Below, one piece after another: positions 22,933 to 33,146 of a stretch of DNA of 64,000 nucleotides. The stretch's first letter is position 1, and the number at the start of each line of letters is the position of its first letter. This DNA is from Corallococcus macrosporus. GTDB lineage: Bacteria; Myxococcota; Myxococcia; Myxococcales; Myxococcaceae. The position numbers were made by a program, and so were the translations under genes. Location: positions 310,001 through 374,000 of the forward strand of contig NZ_JAFIMU010000006.1 of assembly GCF_017302985.1 (NCBI RefSeq), read 5' to 3'. The notes below the pieces were generated by a model, which worked only from the letters and a program-made list of their open reading frames with translations, did not search any database and was not told the DNA's origin.

Positions 22933-24987
22933 CTACAGCTCGCGGTCGGGATCCGGCCCCAGGTCGCGCAGGCGGATGGGCCCGTCGGGCTCCGGGGGCG
23001 GGTGGGTTTCGCACACCGCGTCAGGACCGGACGGCAGCTCGGCCAGGAAGCGCGACGGGGTGAGCAGCAGCCGTCCGTCCTCCCGGGGCAGCGAGGTGTG
23101 GGGGTACACGAGCCACAGCGCCTCCCGGGCCCGGGTGACGGCGACGTAGAAGAGGCGGCGCTCCTCCTCCTCGTCCTCCGGGTCGCGCGTGGCCTGGGAC
23201 AGGGGGAATCGCCCGTCCACGAGCCCCAGCACGAAGACGGTCCCCCACTCCAGCCCCTTGGCCTGATGGACCGTGGTGAGGGTGAGCACGTCGTCGGGCG
23301 GCTCGCCGTCCATGGCGGCCTTCGCGGAGAACTCGGCCACCAGGGCGATGGCGGACAGGAAACGGGGCACGTCCTCGAAGCGGCCGGCGAACTCCTGGAG
23401 CTGGCGCAGGTCCTCCGCGCGGGGGTCCTCCCCGTCCGGGGTGGCCGGGGGCACGCGCGCCGCCAGCACATCCGCGAGCAGCGCGCCGGGGCCTCGGGAG
23501 CCATTGGCGGACAGCGTGGTCATCAGCGCCTGGAAGCGCTGGAAGCCCGTGCGCGCCTTGCCCGGGACCTGGGCCTGGACGTCCGGGTGGGCCAGCGCGT
23601 CGGCGAGGGACAGCTCCGGGGGCAGCGCGGCCAGGGCGGTCCACAGGTGCTCGGTGCTGGCGGTGCCCACGCCGGGCAGCTTCCGCGCGAGCCGCTTGAA
23701 GGCCATCTCGTCCGCGCGGTTGTGCGCCCATCTCAGGTGGGCGAGCGCGTCCTTGACGTGGGGCTGCTCGAAGAAGCGCACGCCGGAGCGCACGCGGAAC
23801 GGCAGTCCGTGGCGGGCCAGCTCCAGTTGGAGCTCCAGCGAGTGCAGGTGCGCGCGGTACAGCACCGCCATGGACTCCAGCCGGTGCCCCCGGGCGCGCA
23901 GCTCCAGGACGCGCTCGGCGACGAAGGCGGCCTGGGCCTTCACGTCGCGGGTGGGCACCACCTGGGGCACGGGGCCGGGCGCGCCGTCGGACACGAGCGC
24001 CTTGGGGAACTGGCGCGTGTTGTGCGCGATGACGGCGTTGGCCAGCCGCAGCACCTGGGGCGTGGAGCGGTAGTTGCGCGTGAGCGGGTAGATGCCGCAG
24101 CCGGGGTAGCGCTGGGGGAAGTCGATGATGTTGGTGAACTCCGCGCCCCGGAAGCTGTAGATGGACTGGCAGTCGTCGCCCACGACGGTGAGGTTCCTGC
24201 GCTCGCCCACGAGCAGGTCCACGAGGTCGCCCTGGAGGCGGTTGGTGTCCTGGTACTCGTCCACGAGCACGCCCTGGAAGCGCCCGGTGAGCTCCGCGCG
24301 GATGGACGGGTGGTCCTCCAGCAGCCGCTTCAGGTGCGCGAGCAGGTCGTCGTAGTCCATCAGGTGCAGCTGGGCCTTGCGCTGCTGGAAGCGGCGCGCG
24401 GTGGCGAAGATTTCGGGGGCCACGGGCAAGAGCTCCCGGCGCCGGTCCACCAGCACCTGCGACACGGGCTGCTGGAGGTTGGTGGCCAGTGACACGAGGT
24501 CCAGGAGCGCGTCCGGGCGCGGGAAGCGCTTGTCGCTGCGCAGCTTCCGCTCCGCCAGGCACGTGGCCATCAGGTCGCGCGCGTCCTCGCGGTCCAGCAC
24601 CGTGAAGCCGGTGGAGAAGCCCAGCGCCACCGCGTGCTGGCGCAACAGCACGTGCGCCGCGTGGTGGAAGGTGCCGCCCAGCAGGCTGCCCACGTCCGCG
24701 AAGCCGCCGGCCAGCTCCTCCACGCGGCGGATCATCTCGCGCGCGGCCTTGTTGGTGAACGTGAGCAGCAGCAGCGAGGACGGCGGGACGCCCCGCTCCA
24801 GCATGCGCGCCACGCGGTACGTGAGCGTGCGCGTCTTGCCGGAGCCCGCCCCGGCGATGACGAGCACGGGCCCCTCCCCTGCTTCCACCGCCGCGCGCTG
24901 CTCGTCGTTGAGCGCGCCGTCCAGGTCCAGGCGCCGCGAGGGCGCTCCGGAGGGGACGGCGTGGATCAGCGGCAGGGGGGCGGCCAT
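22933..24987 (-). CDS. UvrD/Rep/PcrA-type ATP-dependent DNA helicase (SF1A)
   Basis: A 684-aa 3'-5' helicase of superfamily 1. Motif Q region LNDEQRAAVE, Walker A AGAGSGKT at 45-52, Ia TFTNKAAREM, Walker B/motif II VDEYQDTN, motif III VGDDCQSIYSFRGA, motif IV NYRST, motif V LTTVHQAKGLEW and motif VI LFYVAVTRA are all present. The Ib motif reads TFHH rather than the usual TFHS. Roles in nucleotide-excision repair, mismatch repair or clearing replication forks are typical. Monocistronic or cotranscribed with the lipoprotein gene upstream; a 153-bp gap separates it from the Hsp70 gene. Confidence 0.95.
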   Translation of the reverse strand: MAAPLPLIHAVPSGAPSRRLDLDGALNDEQRAAVEAGEGPVLVIAGAGSGKTRTLTYRVARMLERGVPPSSLLLLTFTNKAAREMIRRVEELAGGFADVGSLLGGTFHHAAHVLLRQHAVALGFSTGFTVLDREDARDLMATCLAERKLRSDKRFPRPDALLDLVSLATNLQQPVSQVLVDRRRELLPVAPEIFATARRFQQRKAQLHLMDYDDLLAHLKRLLEDHPSIRAELTGRFQGVLVDEYQDTNRLQGDLVDLLVGERRNLTVVGDDCQSIYSFRGAEFTNIIDFPQRYPGCGIYPLTRNYRSTPQVLRLANAVIAHNTRQFPKALVSDGAPGPVPQVVPTRDVKAQAAFVAERVLELRARGHRLESMAVLYRAHLHSLELQLELARHGLPFRVRSGVRFFEQPHVKDALAHLRWAHNRADEMAFKRLARKLPGVGTASTEHLWTALAALPPELSLADALAHPDVQAQVPGKARTGFQRFQALMTTLSANGSRGPGALLADVLAARVPPATPDGEDPRAEDLRQLQEFAGRFEDVPRFLSAIALVAEFSAKAAMDGEPPDDVLTLTTVHQAKGLEWGTVFVLGLVDGRFPLSQATRDPEDEEEERRLFYVAVTRAREALWLVYPHTSLPREDGRLLLTPSRFLAELPSGPDAVCETHPPPEPDGPIRLRDLGPDPDREL

Positions 24988-25034
24988 GGGGGGGCTGGGA
25001 CTCTAACCGCCGCGGCCGGGTCCGCCAGTCCGTC

Positions 25035-26723
25035 TCAGGGAGGGGTGGATCCAGCCAACCGGGAGGCCGCCGCGGCGCGGACCTCCGGGGAGGGATCGCG
25101 CTCGCGGGCCAGCTCCAGGAGCAGCGTGCCCACGGGCTTGGGCAGCTTCGCGCTGGAGGCCTGCTGGAGCGCCTGGGTGCGCTCCTTCACGCCCTGAGAC
25201 AGGCGCTCGGCGACCTGCTGATCCGCGCAGGTGCGGACGCCAGGATGCTGCTGGCGCAGGAGCAGCTCCGCGTCCGCGAGCTTCGCCTCCGCGAGCCGCA
25301 CCGCGTCCTGGGCGGTCCGCTCGAAGGTGTCCAGGTCCTCGGGGAACTCCGTCTTCTGGCTGTGCACCCGGGCGATGGCCTGGGCCGCGAAGCGCGCGTC
25401 CACCACCGCCGCGCAGAGCTGCCGGGCCGATGCCAGGGGCACCCCACCCTCCGCCGACACGGTCTCCTCGCGCGCGGTCGTCTGCGCCCACACCGCGAGC
25501 TGCCGCGCGGCCACCGCGGAGGAGAACGCCTGATGGCGCTGCTCGCGCAACTGCACCCAGCGCCAGAGCACCAGCGGATCCGTGCCGCCGGATTCATAGA
25601 CGCGCTGGTACTGGCTCGCGGCCTGCTCCAGTTGGCCGCTCAGGTCCAGGAGCGCCGCGACGGTGATGTACAGCTCCGGGCTGCTGGCGCGCTCGCGCAG
25701 GGATTCCAGCCGCACCGCGACCTCGTAGGCGGCCACGGGGGCGGGCAGCGCGGAGAGCACCGAGCGCAGCGACGACAGCGCGTTCTGCCGGATCAGCGGA
25801 TTGCGCGCCGTGCGCAGCGCCTCCAGCAGCGGATCCATCGCGCGCACGGAGACGTGCTGGCCCAGCTCCTCCGCGGCCTGCCAGCGGTCCAGCGGATCCG
25901 GCGCCACCAGCGCGCGCTTCAGGTCCTCCAGGTCGCGCAGGTAGTGGCCCGCCTGCATCGCGCGGGCGGCGGGCTCGGTGCGGGACAGGGCGCCCTGCTC
26001 GGCGCGGGCGCGGGCCAGGCGCGCGGGGAAGCCCGTCAGCTTGGGCCCCAGCGGGTGGGTCTTCACCTTCGCCTCGGCCTCGTCCACCAGGCCGGAGACG
26101 AGCAGTCCCTCCACCTCCAGCTCCAGCAGCTTGACGCGGACCTCCTCGCGGTGCGCGCCCGCGGGGAACTCGCGCAGGTAGGCGAAGAGCTTCCCGGCGT
26201 CGCTCGCCTGGGCGAAGGACTCGTCGTCCAGCTTGCGCTCCAGCTCCTCGCGGCGGGCGCCCGCGACCTCGCCTTGGAGGAGCTGCGTCACGCGCTTCAG
26301 GTCGGTGGTCGTCTGGACGTCGCGCTCCTGGGCAGCCTGCATCCGGGCGCGCGCCTCGTCGCGGTGGGCGCCGTCGGGGTGCTCGGCGAGGAACTGCCGC
26401 CACCCGGCCTCCGTGTCCGCCTCCTTCGCCGCGTTGAAGCGCAGGCCCTCCAGCAGCGACTGCGCCCGCTGCCGCTGCGGCGCGTCCGGGTACGTCTCCA
26501 GGAAGCGCTTGTAGGCGAGGACCGAGTGCAGCCGCTTCGCCTCGTCGAACTCCAGTCCCTCGATGCGCCCCTGGGCCGTCAGGGCCTCGGGGTCATCCGG
26601 GTGCTCGCGCAGGAAGTCCTGGTAGGCCTGCACGGTGTCCTGCTCGCTGGCCCGTTCGAAGGACGTGTGCGAGCAACCGGTGGCCAGGAGCACGAGGGCG
26701 AGGGCGCGGCGGAAGGTGGGCAT
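25035..26723 (-). CDS. Lipoprotein with TPR-like and HEAT-like repeats
   Basis: A 562-aa predicted lipoprotein (MPTFRRALALVLLATGC, lipobox ATGC, Cys17). Residues 30-130 hold three or four degenerate TPR/Sel1-like units of the form AYQDFLREHPDDPEAL, AYKRFLETYPDAPQRQRA and GWRQFLAEHPDGAHRDEA. A central segment (DRWQAAEELGQHVSVRAMDPLLEALRTARNPLIRQNALSSLRSVL) is HEAT-like and the C-terminus (DPSPEVRAAAASRL) is too. The ATG at 26723 has GGAGGGGA ahead of it. Likely an outer-membrane or periplasmic scaffold. Function unknown. Confidence 0.85.
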   Translation of the reverse strand: MPTFRRALALVLLATGCSHTSFERASEQDTVQAYQDFLREHPDDPEALTAQGRIEGLEFDEAKRLHSVLAYKRFLETYPDAPQRQRAQSLLEGLRFNAAKEADTEAGWRQFLAEHPDGAHRDEARARMQAAQERDVQTTTDLKRVTQLLQGEVAGARREELERKLDDESFAQASDAGKLFAYLREFPAGAHREEVRVKLLELEVEGLLVSGLVDEAEAKVKTHPLGPKLTGFPARLARARAEQGALSRTEPAARAMQAGHYLRDLEDLKRALVAPDPLDRWQAAEELGQHVSVRAMDPLLEALRTARNPLIRQNALSSLRSVLSALPAPVAAYEVAVRLESLRERASSPELYITVAALLDLSGQLEQAASQYQRVYESGGTDPLVLWRWVQLREQRHQAFSSAVAARQLAVWAQTTAREETVSAEGGVPLASARQLCAAVVDARFAAQAIARVHSQKTEFPEDLDTFERTAQDAVRLAEAKLADAELLLRQQHPGVRTCADQQVAERLSQGVKERTQALQQASSAKLPKPVGTLLLELARERDPSPEVRAAAASRLAGSTPP

Positions 26724-26858
26724 TCCCCTCCAGCAATACCCCACCCGTCCCCTGTCGAAAACCGGAGCCGCCCCGCCCGGCTGCCTGGGTGGTTTTCTTG
26801 CCTACACGCACCAGCGGAGGGAGCCTTCCGTCCCAGGACGCTACAGGACGAGGTGGCC

Positions 26859-27719
26859 ATGAAGCTGGGCGCATGGATGGCGATGCTGGCGATGACGACG
26901 GGCTGTGCGACCGGATCCCCCGTGGGTGCCTGGGTGGCGTCGGATGCCGTGCGCTACCGCTCCGCCTCCCCGCCTGCCTTCCCGCGCGCCGCGCTGTCCT
27001 CGGAAGTGGCGGTCCGCGAGAGCCCCCGCGCTCCCGTGAAGGCCTCCACCCCTCGCAAGACTCCAGCGGTGGCGAAGGCCCCGGGCAAGGCCCCCGCGAA
27101 GCCGCGCCCCACCGTCACGCCCGCGAAGCAGACGCCCGTCAGCCCCGCCCCCACGGGCAACCCGCGCGAGCGCGTGCTGGCCACGGCGCGCGCCCTGGTG
27201 GGCCAGTCCTCGGTGCAGGTGAACGGCAAGCGCTACCCGGCGGACTGCACGGCGCTCATCGAGGCCACGTACGCGCAGGCGGGCGTGAAGTTCCGGGGCA
27301 CGCTGAAGGCCGGGGACAACGGCGTCACCGCGATGTACCGCTACGCCCGGGCGAACGGCCGCGTGTACACGGACGGGCGTCCCGTGCCGGGCGACCTGGT
27401 GTTCTTCCGCGAGACGTATGATCAGAACCGCGACGGCCGGCGCAACGACGGCCTCACCCATGTGGGGCTGGTGGACGGCGTGGACGCGGACGGCACCGTC
27501 ACCGTCATCCACCGCGTGAAGCGGGGCGTGGTGCGCTACCGGATGAACCTGGCGCGCCCCCACATGGCCCGTGACCCCAAGACGGGCGAGCTGCTCAACG
27601 ACATGCTGCGAAGCCCCGCTCCCGGCCAGCCGCACGTGCTCACCGGCCAGCTCTTCGCCGCGTTCGGCAGCGTGCTGCCCTCGGGCCCCGCGAAGCCCAT
27701 GGCGGTCGCGGCCCGGTAG
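26859..27719 (+). CDS. NlpC/P60-type cell-wall peptidase lipoprotein
   Basis: A 286-aa lipoprotein (lipobox near MTTGC, Cys16). A long Lys/Pro/Ala-rich linker (about 45-100) would span periplasm or peptidoglycan. The C-terminal domain has a likely catalytic Cys130 in YPADCTALIEATY, a GDLVFFRETYD strand and His201 in GLTHVGLVDGV, the order seen in NlpC/P60 and CHAP-like gamma-D-glutamyl endopeptidases. The residues just before Cys differ from the usual DCSG. Probably remodels peptidoglycan. Divergent from the TPR/HEAT lipoprotein gene. Confidence 0.82.
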   Translation: MKLGAWMAMLAMTTGCATGSPVGAWVASDAVRYRSASPPAFPRAALSSEVAVRESPRAPVKASTPRKTPAVAKAPGKAPAKPRPTVTPAKQTPVSPAPTGNPRERVLATARALVGQSSVQVNGKRYPADCTALIEATYAQAGVKFRGTLKAGDNGVTAMYRYARANGRVYTDGRPVPGDLVFFRETYDQNRDGRRNDGLTHVGLVDGVDADGTVTVIHRVKRGVVRYRMNLARPHMARDPKTGELLNDMLRSPAPGQPHVLTGQLFAAFGSVLPSGPAKPMAVAAR

Positions 27720-27734
27720 GGCTCAAGCCGTCGA

Positions 27735-27811
27735 GCCCAAAAGGAAAGCCCGTCGATTCCAGCCGTGCGCTTCCGGAACCAGCCGGAGCGCCGCGGGGAA
27801 CCGACGGGCTT
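27735..27811 (-). terminator. Candidate terminator of the GT2 gene at 27833
   Basis: Nested inverted repeats in the gap between two convergent genes: outer AAGCCCGTCG (27746-27755) with CGACGGGCTT (27802-27811), inner 27767-27776 with 27783-27791 (one bulge). On the minus strand the stem is followed by TTTCCTTTT, a moderate U-tract, so it best serves the glycosyltransferase transcript. Confidence 0.6.
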
Positions 27812-27832
27812 GCACTGCCAAAGGGTTGAAGG

Positions 27833-29032
27833 TCAGGTCGACGTGGTGGAGGTCGGCACGCGGGCGGTGCGGTCCCACGCGGCGCGCTGCGAGTTGCGCA
27901 GGAAGCGCCAGAAGCCCACGGCGATGGCCATGTTCATGGTCACGAAGTAGTACGCGATGGACGTGGCCTTCTTCGCGGCGCCGCTCTTGAAGATGCCGGA
28001 GCGGCCCAGGTACGCCAGGGCGTAGAAGCCCAGCTGCGCGCCCAGCGTGACGCGGTAGAACAGGCTGTCGAGCAGGAACAGGTTGGCCAGGAGCGCCGCC
28101 GCCATCAGCGCGGGAGCGCACCAGCGCAAGAGCTTGTGCGACCAGAAGGCGAACGCGGGGAAGCCCGCGGTGGGCAGAAGCAGCCCGGGCACGAGGCGCA
28201 GGCTCTGGAAGTTGCCCGCCGCGATGCGAGCGCGCCGGCCGAACTCCTTGCCGTAGTCCTCCGTCGTCTCCTCGTGGGCGACGGCGCCCGCCTCGTAGAC
28301 GACCTTGTAGCCGCTCTCCAGGATGCGCAGCGGAATCACGAAGTCATCCACGATGGTGGACGGCGGCAGCTGCGTGAACAGCGAGCGCCGGATGGCGTAG
28401 AGGCCGCCGTTGGCCCCCACCACCGCGCCGCGCTTGCCCTCGTACAGCTTGATGAGGGACTCGTAGTTCCAGTACGCGCTCTCCTCGTAGTCCTGCTTCG
28501 TGGGGTTGAAGAGGCGCAGCTTGCCGCAGACCGCGCCGACCTCCGGGTCCTCGAAGTGACGGACGATCTTCCGGACCGCGTCCGCGTCGATCATCGTGTT
28601 CGCGTCCGACAGGAGCACGATGTCGCCGTGCGCGGACGGGATGCAGCGGTTGAGCACCGTCGTCTTGCCGGCGCGGGGCGCGGGCGACAGCCGCACGCGG
28701 GGGTCGGTGCACTTCTGCACCAGCCCGTCCGTGCCGTCCGTGGAGCCGTCCGACCCGATGACGACCTCGAAGCGGTCCGCGGGGTAGTCCAGCGCCAGGC
28801 TGTTCTGCAGCTTGGACTCGATGCAGCTCGCCTCGTTGTAGGCGGCCACCACCAGGCTCACCGAAGGCAGCGGCCCGGCCCTGGCGCCCGTCCGGACGGC
28901 CTCACCCGAGCGCACCTTGCGCATGTTCTGGAAGACCTGGGCCGCGCCCTCCAGGGCGAACAGGCTCAAGGGATAGAGAAAATACGTGTGCACGAGCGCC
29001 AGCGCCGCGCACCAGAAGAAGACCTCCGCCAT
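27833..29032 (-). CDS. Glycosyltransferase family 2, membrane-bound
   Basis: A 399-aa GT-A enzyme with an N-terminal membrane helix (1-25). Motifs: VSLVVAAYNEASCIESKL, VVIGSDGSTDGT, VLLSDANTMIDADAV (the DxD equivalent reads SDAN), GANGGLYAIRRSLF and STIVDDFVIPLRI. Three or four helices close the protein (about 300-385). Start at 29032 is set by GGGAGG seven nt upstream; the longer frame to 29074 lacks this. Probably makes an exopolysaccharide or lipid-linked glycan. Acceptor unknown. Stands alone. Confidence 0.88.
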   Translation of the reverse strand: MAEVFFWCAALALVHTYFLYPLSLFALEGAAQVFQNMRKVRSGEAVRTGARAGPLPSVSLVVAAYNEASCIESKLQNSLALDYPADRFEVVIGSDGSTDGTDGLVQKCTDPRVRLSPAPRAGKTTVLNRCIPSAHGDIVLLSDANTMIDADAVRKIVRHFEDPEVGAVCGKLRLFNPTKQDYEESAYWNYESLIKLYEGKRGAVVGANGGLYAIRRSLFTQLPPSTIVDDFVIPLRILESGYKVVYEAGAVAHEETTEDYGKEFGRRARIAAGNFQSLRLVPGLLLPTAGFPAFAFWSHKLLRWCAPALMAAALLANLFLLDSLFYRVTLGAQLGFYALAYLGRSGIFKSGAAKKATSIAYYFVTMNMAIAVGFWRFLRNSQRAAWDRTARVPTSTTST

Positions 29033-29186
29033 CGACCACCCTCCCAACCCCGAGTCCTCGACGCCCGGGGACAAAGCAAGGCGCGTGCCTGGACGTTCAG
29101 AGGGACTTCAGGGCGAGAGAGCCGGCAAGCCCCTGGGGAGGACTGGAGTTTCTCCAGGGTGATCCGGAGGTGATCCTGTCAACGCT

Positions 29187-31295
29187 TCAGGGCGAGGCGG
29201 CGGTGGGGAGCTGGGCGAGCATGCGCTTCGCCAGCTCGTGCTTGGGATTGAGCGCCAGCAGCTCGTTCAGCAGGTTCCGGGCCGCGTCCGGGTCGTTCTG
29301 GCGGAGGGCCAGCCGGGCGCCCAGGAAGTAGGGGCGCAGGAAGGTCCGGTCCTGGCTGCGCAGCGTGGCCAGTTCCTCGGAGACGGCACGGAGGGTGGTG
29401 TCGGGAGAGCCGGAGCTGAGGGCGAACTCCGCGCGGGCCACGACGCTCCAGGACGGAGTGAGCTCCGCCTGACGCAGGCGTTCCGCGAGGCCCAGGGCGC
29501 TGGAGGCGCCCGTCACCGAGGCGTAGAGGGCCTGGGCCTTGAGGCGCGCGGCGACGGTGGCGGCGGGCTCCACGTCCGGGGCGACCCGGAGGTTCTCCAC
29601 CAGCGCGTTGAGCACCTTGCGCCGCTCGGCGATGTCCGTGCGCAGCGGATTCATGGCGCGCTCGGCCTCGCTCATCTCCGCGCGGATCGCGTTCGCCTGG
29701 GCCTGCCAACCGGGCGACGACCTGTCGCTGTTCACCTCGTCGAGCTGCCGCTTGAGCTGATCCGCGTGGAAGCGCAGCTGATCGAACTGCGCGTGCAGGT
29801 CGCTCAGCTGGAGGGTGGAGGCCACGGCCAGCTCGGCCTGGACTTCGGCGTACTTCGGATGGGCGGTGGCCAGGGCCTTGAGGTCCTGGATGGCCTGTTC
29901 GCGCGAGGCCGCGTCATCGCGACGCAGGGACTTCACGGCGGCATCCTTCTTGTCCACCGCCTCCGCTGGCATGGCCGAATTGCGGTCACGGAAGGCGGGA
30001 TACGCCAGGTACCCGGCCAGGACGATGCCCGCGAGCACCACGAGCACGAGCAGCACCCGGCTCAACGTGGAGGAGCGCCTGTCGCCGTCCTCGATCACGA
30101 TGGAGCCGCCGGTGCGGGACGCGGCCCCGAGCAGTTCCGGAGGAAGGTCGCTGGAGGGCTTCCGAGAAGGAAGGGGCCGGTCCAGGCCACCGCCGAGCAG
30201 CGATGCACCGCTGGAAGACGGCGCGGGCCTGGAAGGCTCGGTGCGAGCGAAGGGCGCGTCGTCGTCGGGCAGGGAGACGGTCGCGGTCGGAGCGGCCGTC
30301 GCCCAGGGCGCGTCGCCGTGGCCTTCCGGAACGAGCTTGGAGCGCGAGGCGCCAGCCGCGGACCAGGGCGGCTCTCCGGGCGCACCCGAGGGCGAGATGT
30401 CCTCGAAGGACCGGGACGTCGAGCCAACCGGTTCACCCCCACCCGTGGATCCGGGAACCGCGCCAAACGCCCGGGTGGAACCGCCCACCTCTGCCGCCGG
30501 TGAGCCCGAAGGCCCCTGCACCGCGCCGAACGCACGGGTGGAACCGCCCACCTCGGCTGCATGTGAACCCGAAGGCCCCTGCACCGCACCGAACGCACGC
30601 GTCGAAGCGCCCGCCTCGCCCCCCTGTACCCCTGAAGGGCCCGGCACCGCGCCGAACGCACGGGTCGAAACACCAGCCTCGGTGGCCTGCGGGCCTGAAG
30701 GCCCCGGCACCGCGCCGAACGCACGGGTCGAGTTCCCCGCCGCCGAAGCCCCCGGCTCCGCGAGACGGAACGAACCCGAGGACGACGCGGAGGCAGCGCC
30801 GAACGCGCGCGGGGCCGCGCCCTGCCCCGCTTCCGGCCCCGCCGGCACTCCAGGCCCCATCGCCCCGAAGACACGCTTGGGACCCGTCGCCGGAGGCTGC
30901 GTGCCGGACACCGCGGGCGCCACCGGAGGCCGGGGATGTGGCGCGACTGGAGCCACGGACGGCGGCGGAGGAACCACGCCCGACGAAGACAACGGCCCCG
31001 ACGGCGGCGTCGGCTGCGGGACGAAGGAACCGGACGCCGTGGTGGAACCCGCGAACAGGTTCGTGGACTTCAAGCCCACGCCGCTGTCACCGCCAAAGAT
31101 CTGCGTGGACGACGGCGCACCGGCCCGGTCTCCCCCACCCGCGGGAGGAATCTTCGGCGCGGGAGCCATGACACCAGCGGGTGAAGCCTTGAACACATGG
31201 CCACACCGCGTGCACTGCACCGACGCGCCGCCGGGCGGCAGGAGTCGGGCATCCAGCACGTACTGCATCGAGCATTGCGGGCAGGCGATCTGCAC
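29187..31295 (-). CDS. Zinc-ribbon protein with tandem repeats, TM helix and TPR-like C-terminus
   Basis: A 702-aa membrane protein. The N-terminus is an MJ0042-type zinc finger (Cys5, Cys8, Cys28, Cys31). Residues about 40-390 are low complexity and include about five copies of a 21-residue unit beginning STRAFGAV(P/Q)G. A single transmembrane helix (LLVLVVLAGIVLAGYLAYPAF, about 405-428) is followed by a helical region with coiled coil (QFDQLRFHADQLKRQLDEVN) and TPR-like C-terminal helices (ARNLLNELLALNPKHELAKRML). The topology puts the zinc finger in the cytoplasm. Such MJ0042 proteins are frequent in myxobacteria; role unknown. Confidence 0.82.
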   Translation of the reverse strand: MQIACPQCSMQYVLDARLLPPGGASVQCTRCGHVFKASPAGVMAPAPKIPPAGGGDRAGAPSSTQIFGGDSGVGLKSTNLFAGSTTASGSFVPQPTPPSGPLSSSGVVPPPPSVAPVAPHPRPPVAPAVSGTQPPATGPKRVFGAMGPGVPAGPEAGQGAAPRAFGAASASSSGSFRLAEPGASAAGNSTRAFGAVPGPSGPQATEAGVSTRAFGAVPGPSGVQGGEAGASTRAFGAVQGPSGSHAAEVGGSTRAFGAVQGPSGSPAAEVGGSTRAFGAVPGSTGGGEPVGSTSRSFEDISPSGAPGEPPWSAAGASRSKLVPEGHGDAPWATAAPTATVSLPDDDAPFARTEPSRPAPSSSGASLLGGGLDRPLPSRKPSSDLPPELLGAASRTGGSIVIEDGDRRSSTLSRVLLVLVVLAGIVLAGYLAYPAFRDRNSAMPAEAVDKKDAAVKSLRRDDAASREQAIQDLKALATAHPKYAEVQAELAVASTLQLSDLHAQFDQLRFHADQLKRQLDEVNSDRSSPGWQAQANAIRAEMSEAERAMNPLRTDIAERRKVLNALVENLRVAPDVEPAATVAARLKAQALYASVTGASSALGLAERLRQAELTPSWSVVARAEFALSSGSPDTTLRAVSEELATLRSQDRTFLRPYFLGARLALRQNDPDAARNLLNELLALNPKHELAKRMLAQLPTAASP
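30440..30740. repeat. 63-bp tandem repeat inside the zinc-ribbon gene
   Basis: About 4.7 copies of a 63-bp unit, seen on the plus strand as recurring (a)ccgcgccgaacgcacgggt-like blocks near 30461, 30524, 30587, 30650 and 30713. Each encodes 21 residues beginning STRAFGAV and ending in an acidic/Gly-rich segment. Copies differ by several bases, most in the spacer part. Confidence 0.85.
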
Positions 31296-31304
31296 CGGCC
31301 GTCC

Positions 31305-31723
31305 TTACCACACGCTCCCATTGGCCGCCGCCGAGTCCAGCACGGTGGCTGCCCGGAGGGTCTCCAACTTGGCAGCACCCACGCCCGGCACCGCGTCCAC
31401 GTCCTCCCAGCTCGCGAACCGGCCCAGCTCCTCGCGGGCGGTCACCAGCCGTCGGGCCAGGTCACGGCCTACACCGGGCAACAAGGCCAGCTCGGACTCG
31501 GAGGCCGCGTTCAGGTCCAGCTTGAGCCCCAGCGCGAGCGCCTGGCTCCCCGTGGGCACCGTCCCCGGGCCACACGTGGCAAGCCCCGCCGAATCCAGCC
31601 GCACGGCCTCCGGCGGGCAGTCGAGCGAGGGCCGCGAATCCGGCCACCGCGCCCGGGCCGTGAAGCCCAGGACGAGCAACCCCAAGGACAGCGCCGCGAG
31701 CGCGGACGTGCGCCCGAACGGCC

Positions 31724-31727
<4 letters not shown>
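31305..31727 (-). CDS. ComEA-like helix-hairpin-helix protein
   Basis: A protein of up to 140 aa with a C-terminal double HhH domain: [30 protein letters not shown] and [22 protein letters not shown], the ComEA signature of competence DNA-binding proteins. The N-terminus reads as a signal peptide ([25 protein letters not shown]) only if translation starts at a CTG at 31727 that overlaps the aspartokinase TGA; a TTG at 31685 is the alternative and would shorten the signal. Exported, probably periplasmic DNA binding. The [17 protein letters not shown] segment between has no recognised role. Confidence 0.75.
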
Positions 31728-33001
<1,274 letters not shown>

Positions 33002-33146
33002 GGGGCTTGCGACCTCCCTGCACGGACGGGCGCACGCTATATGGGCGCCAGGCCCCGGGTGTAAAGGGCCTCCACCCACCGCGCCACGAATCCGCTAGCG
33101 TTCGTGGCCCAACGACTTCAGCCCGCATTTCCGGAGTAGCCAGAAC

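Noticed and set aside
30440-30740. CRISPR-like array
   Set aside because: The 63-bp units lie in frame within a coding region, are contiguous with no unique spacers and encode a regular 21-residue repeat.
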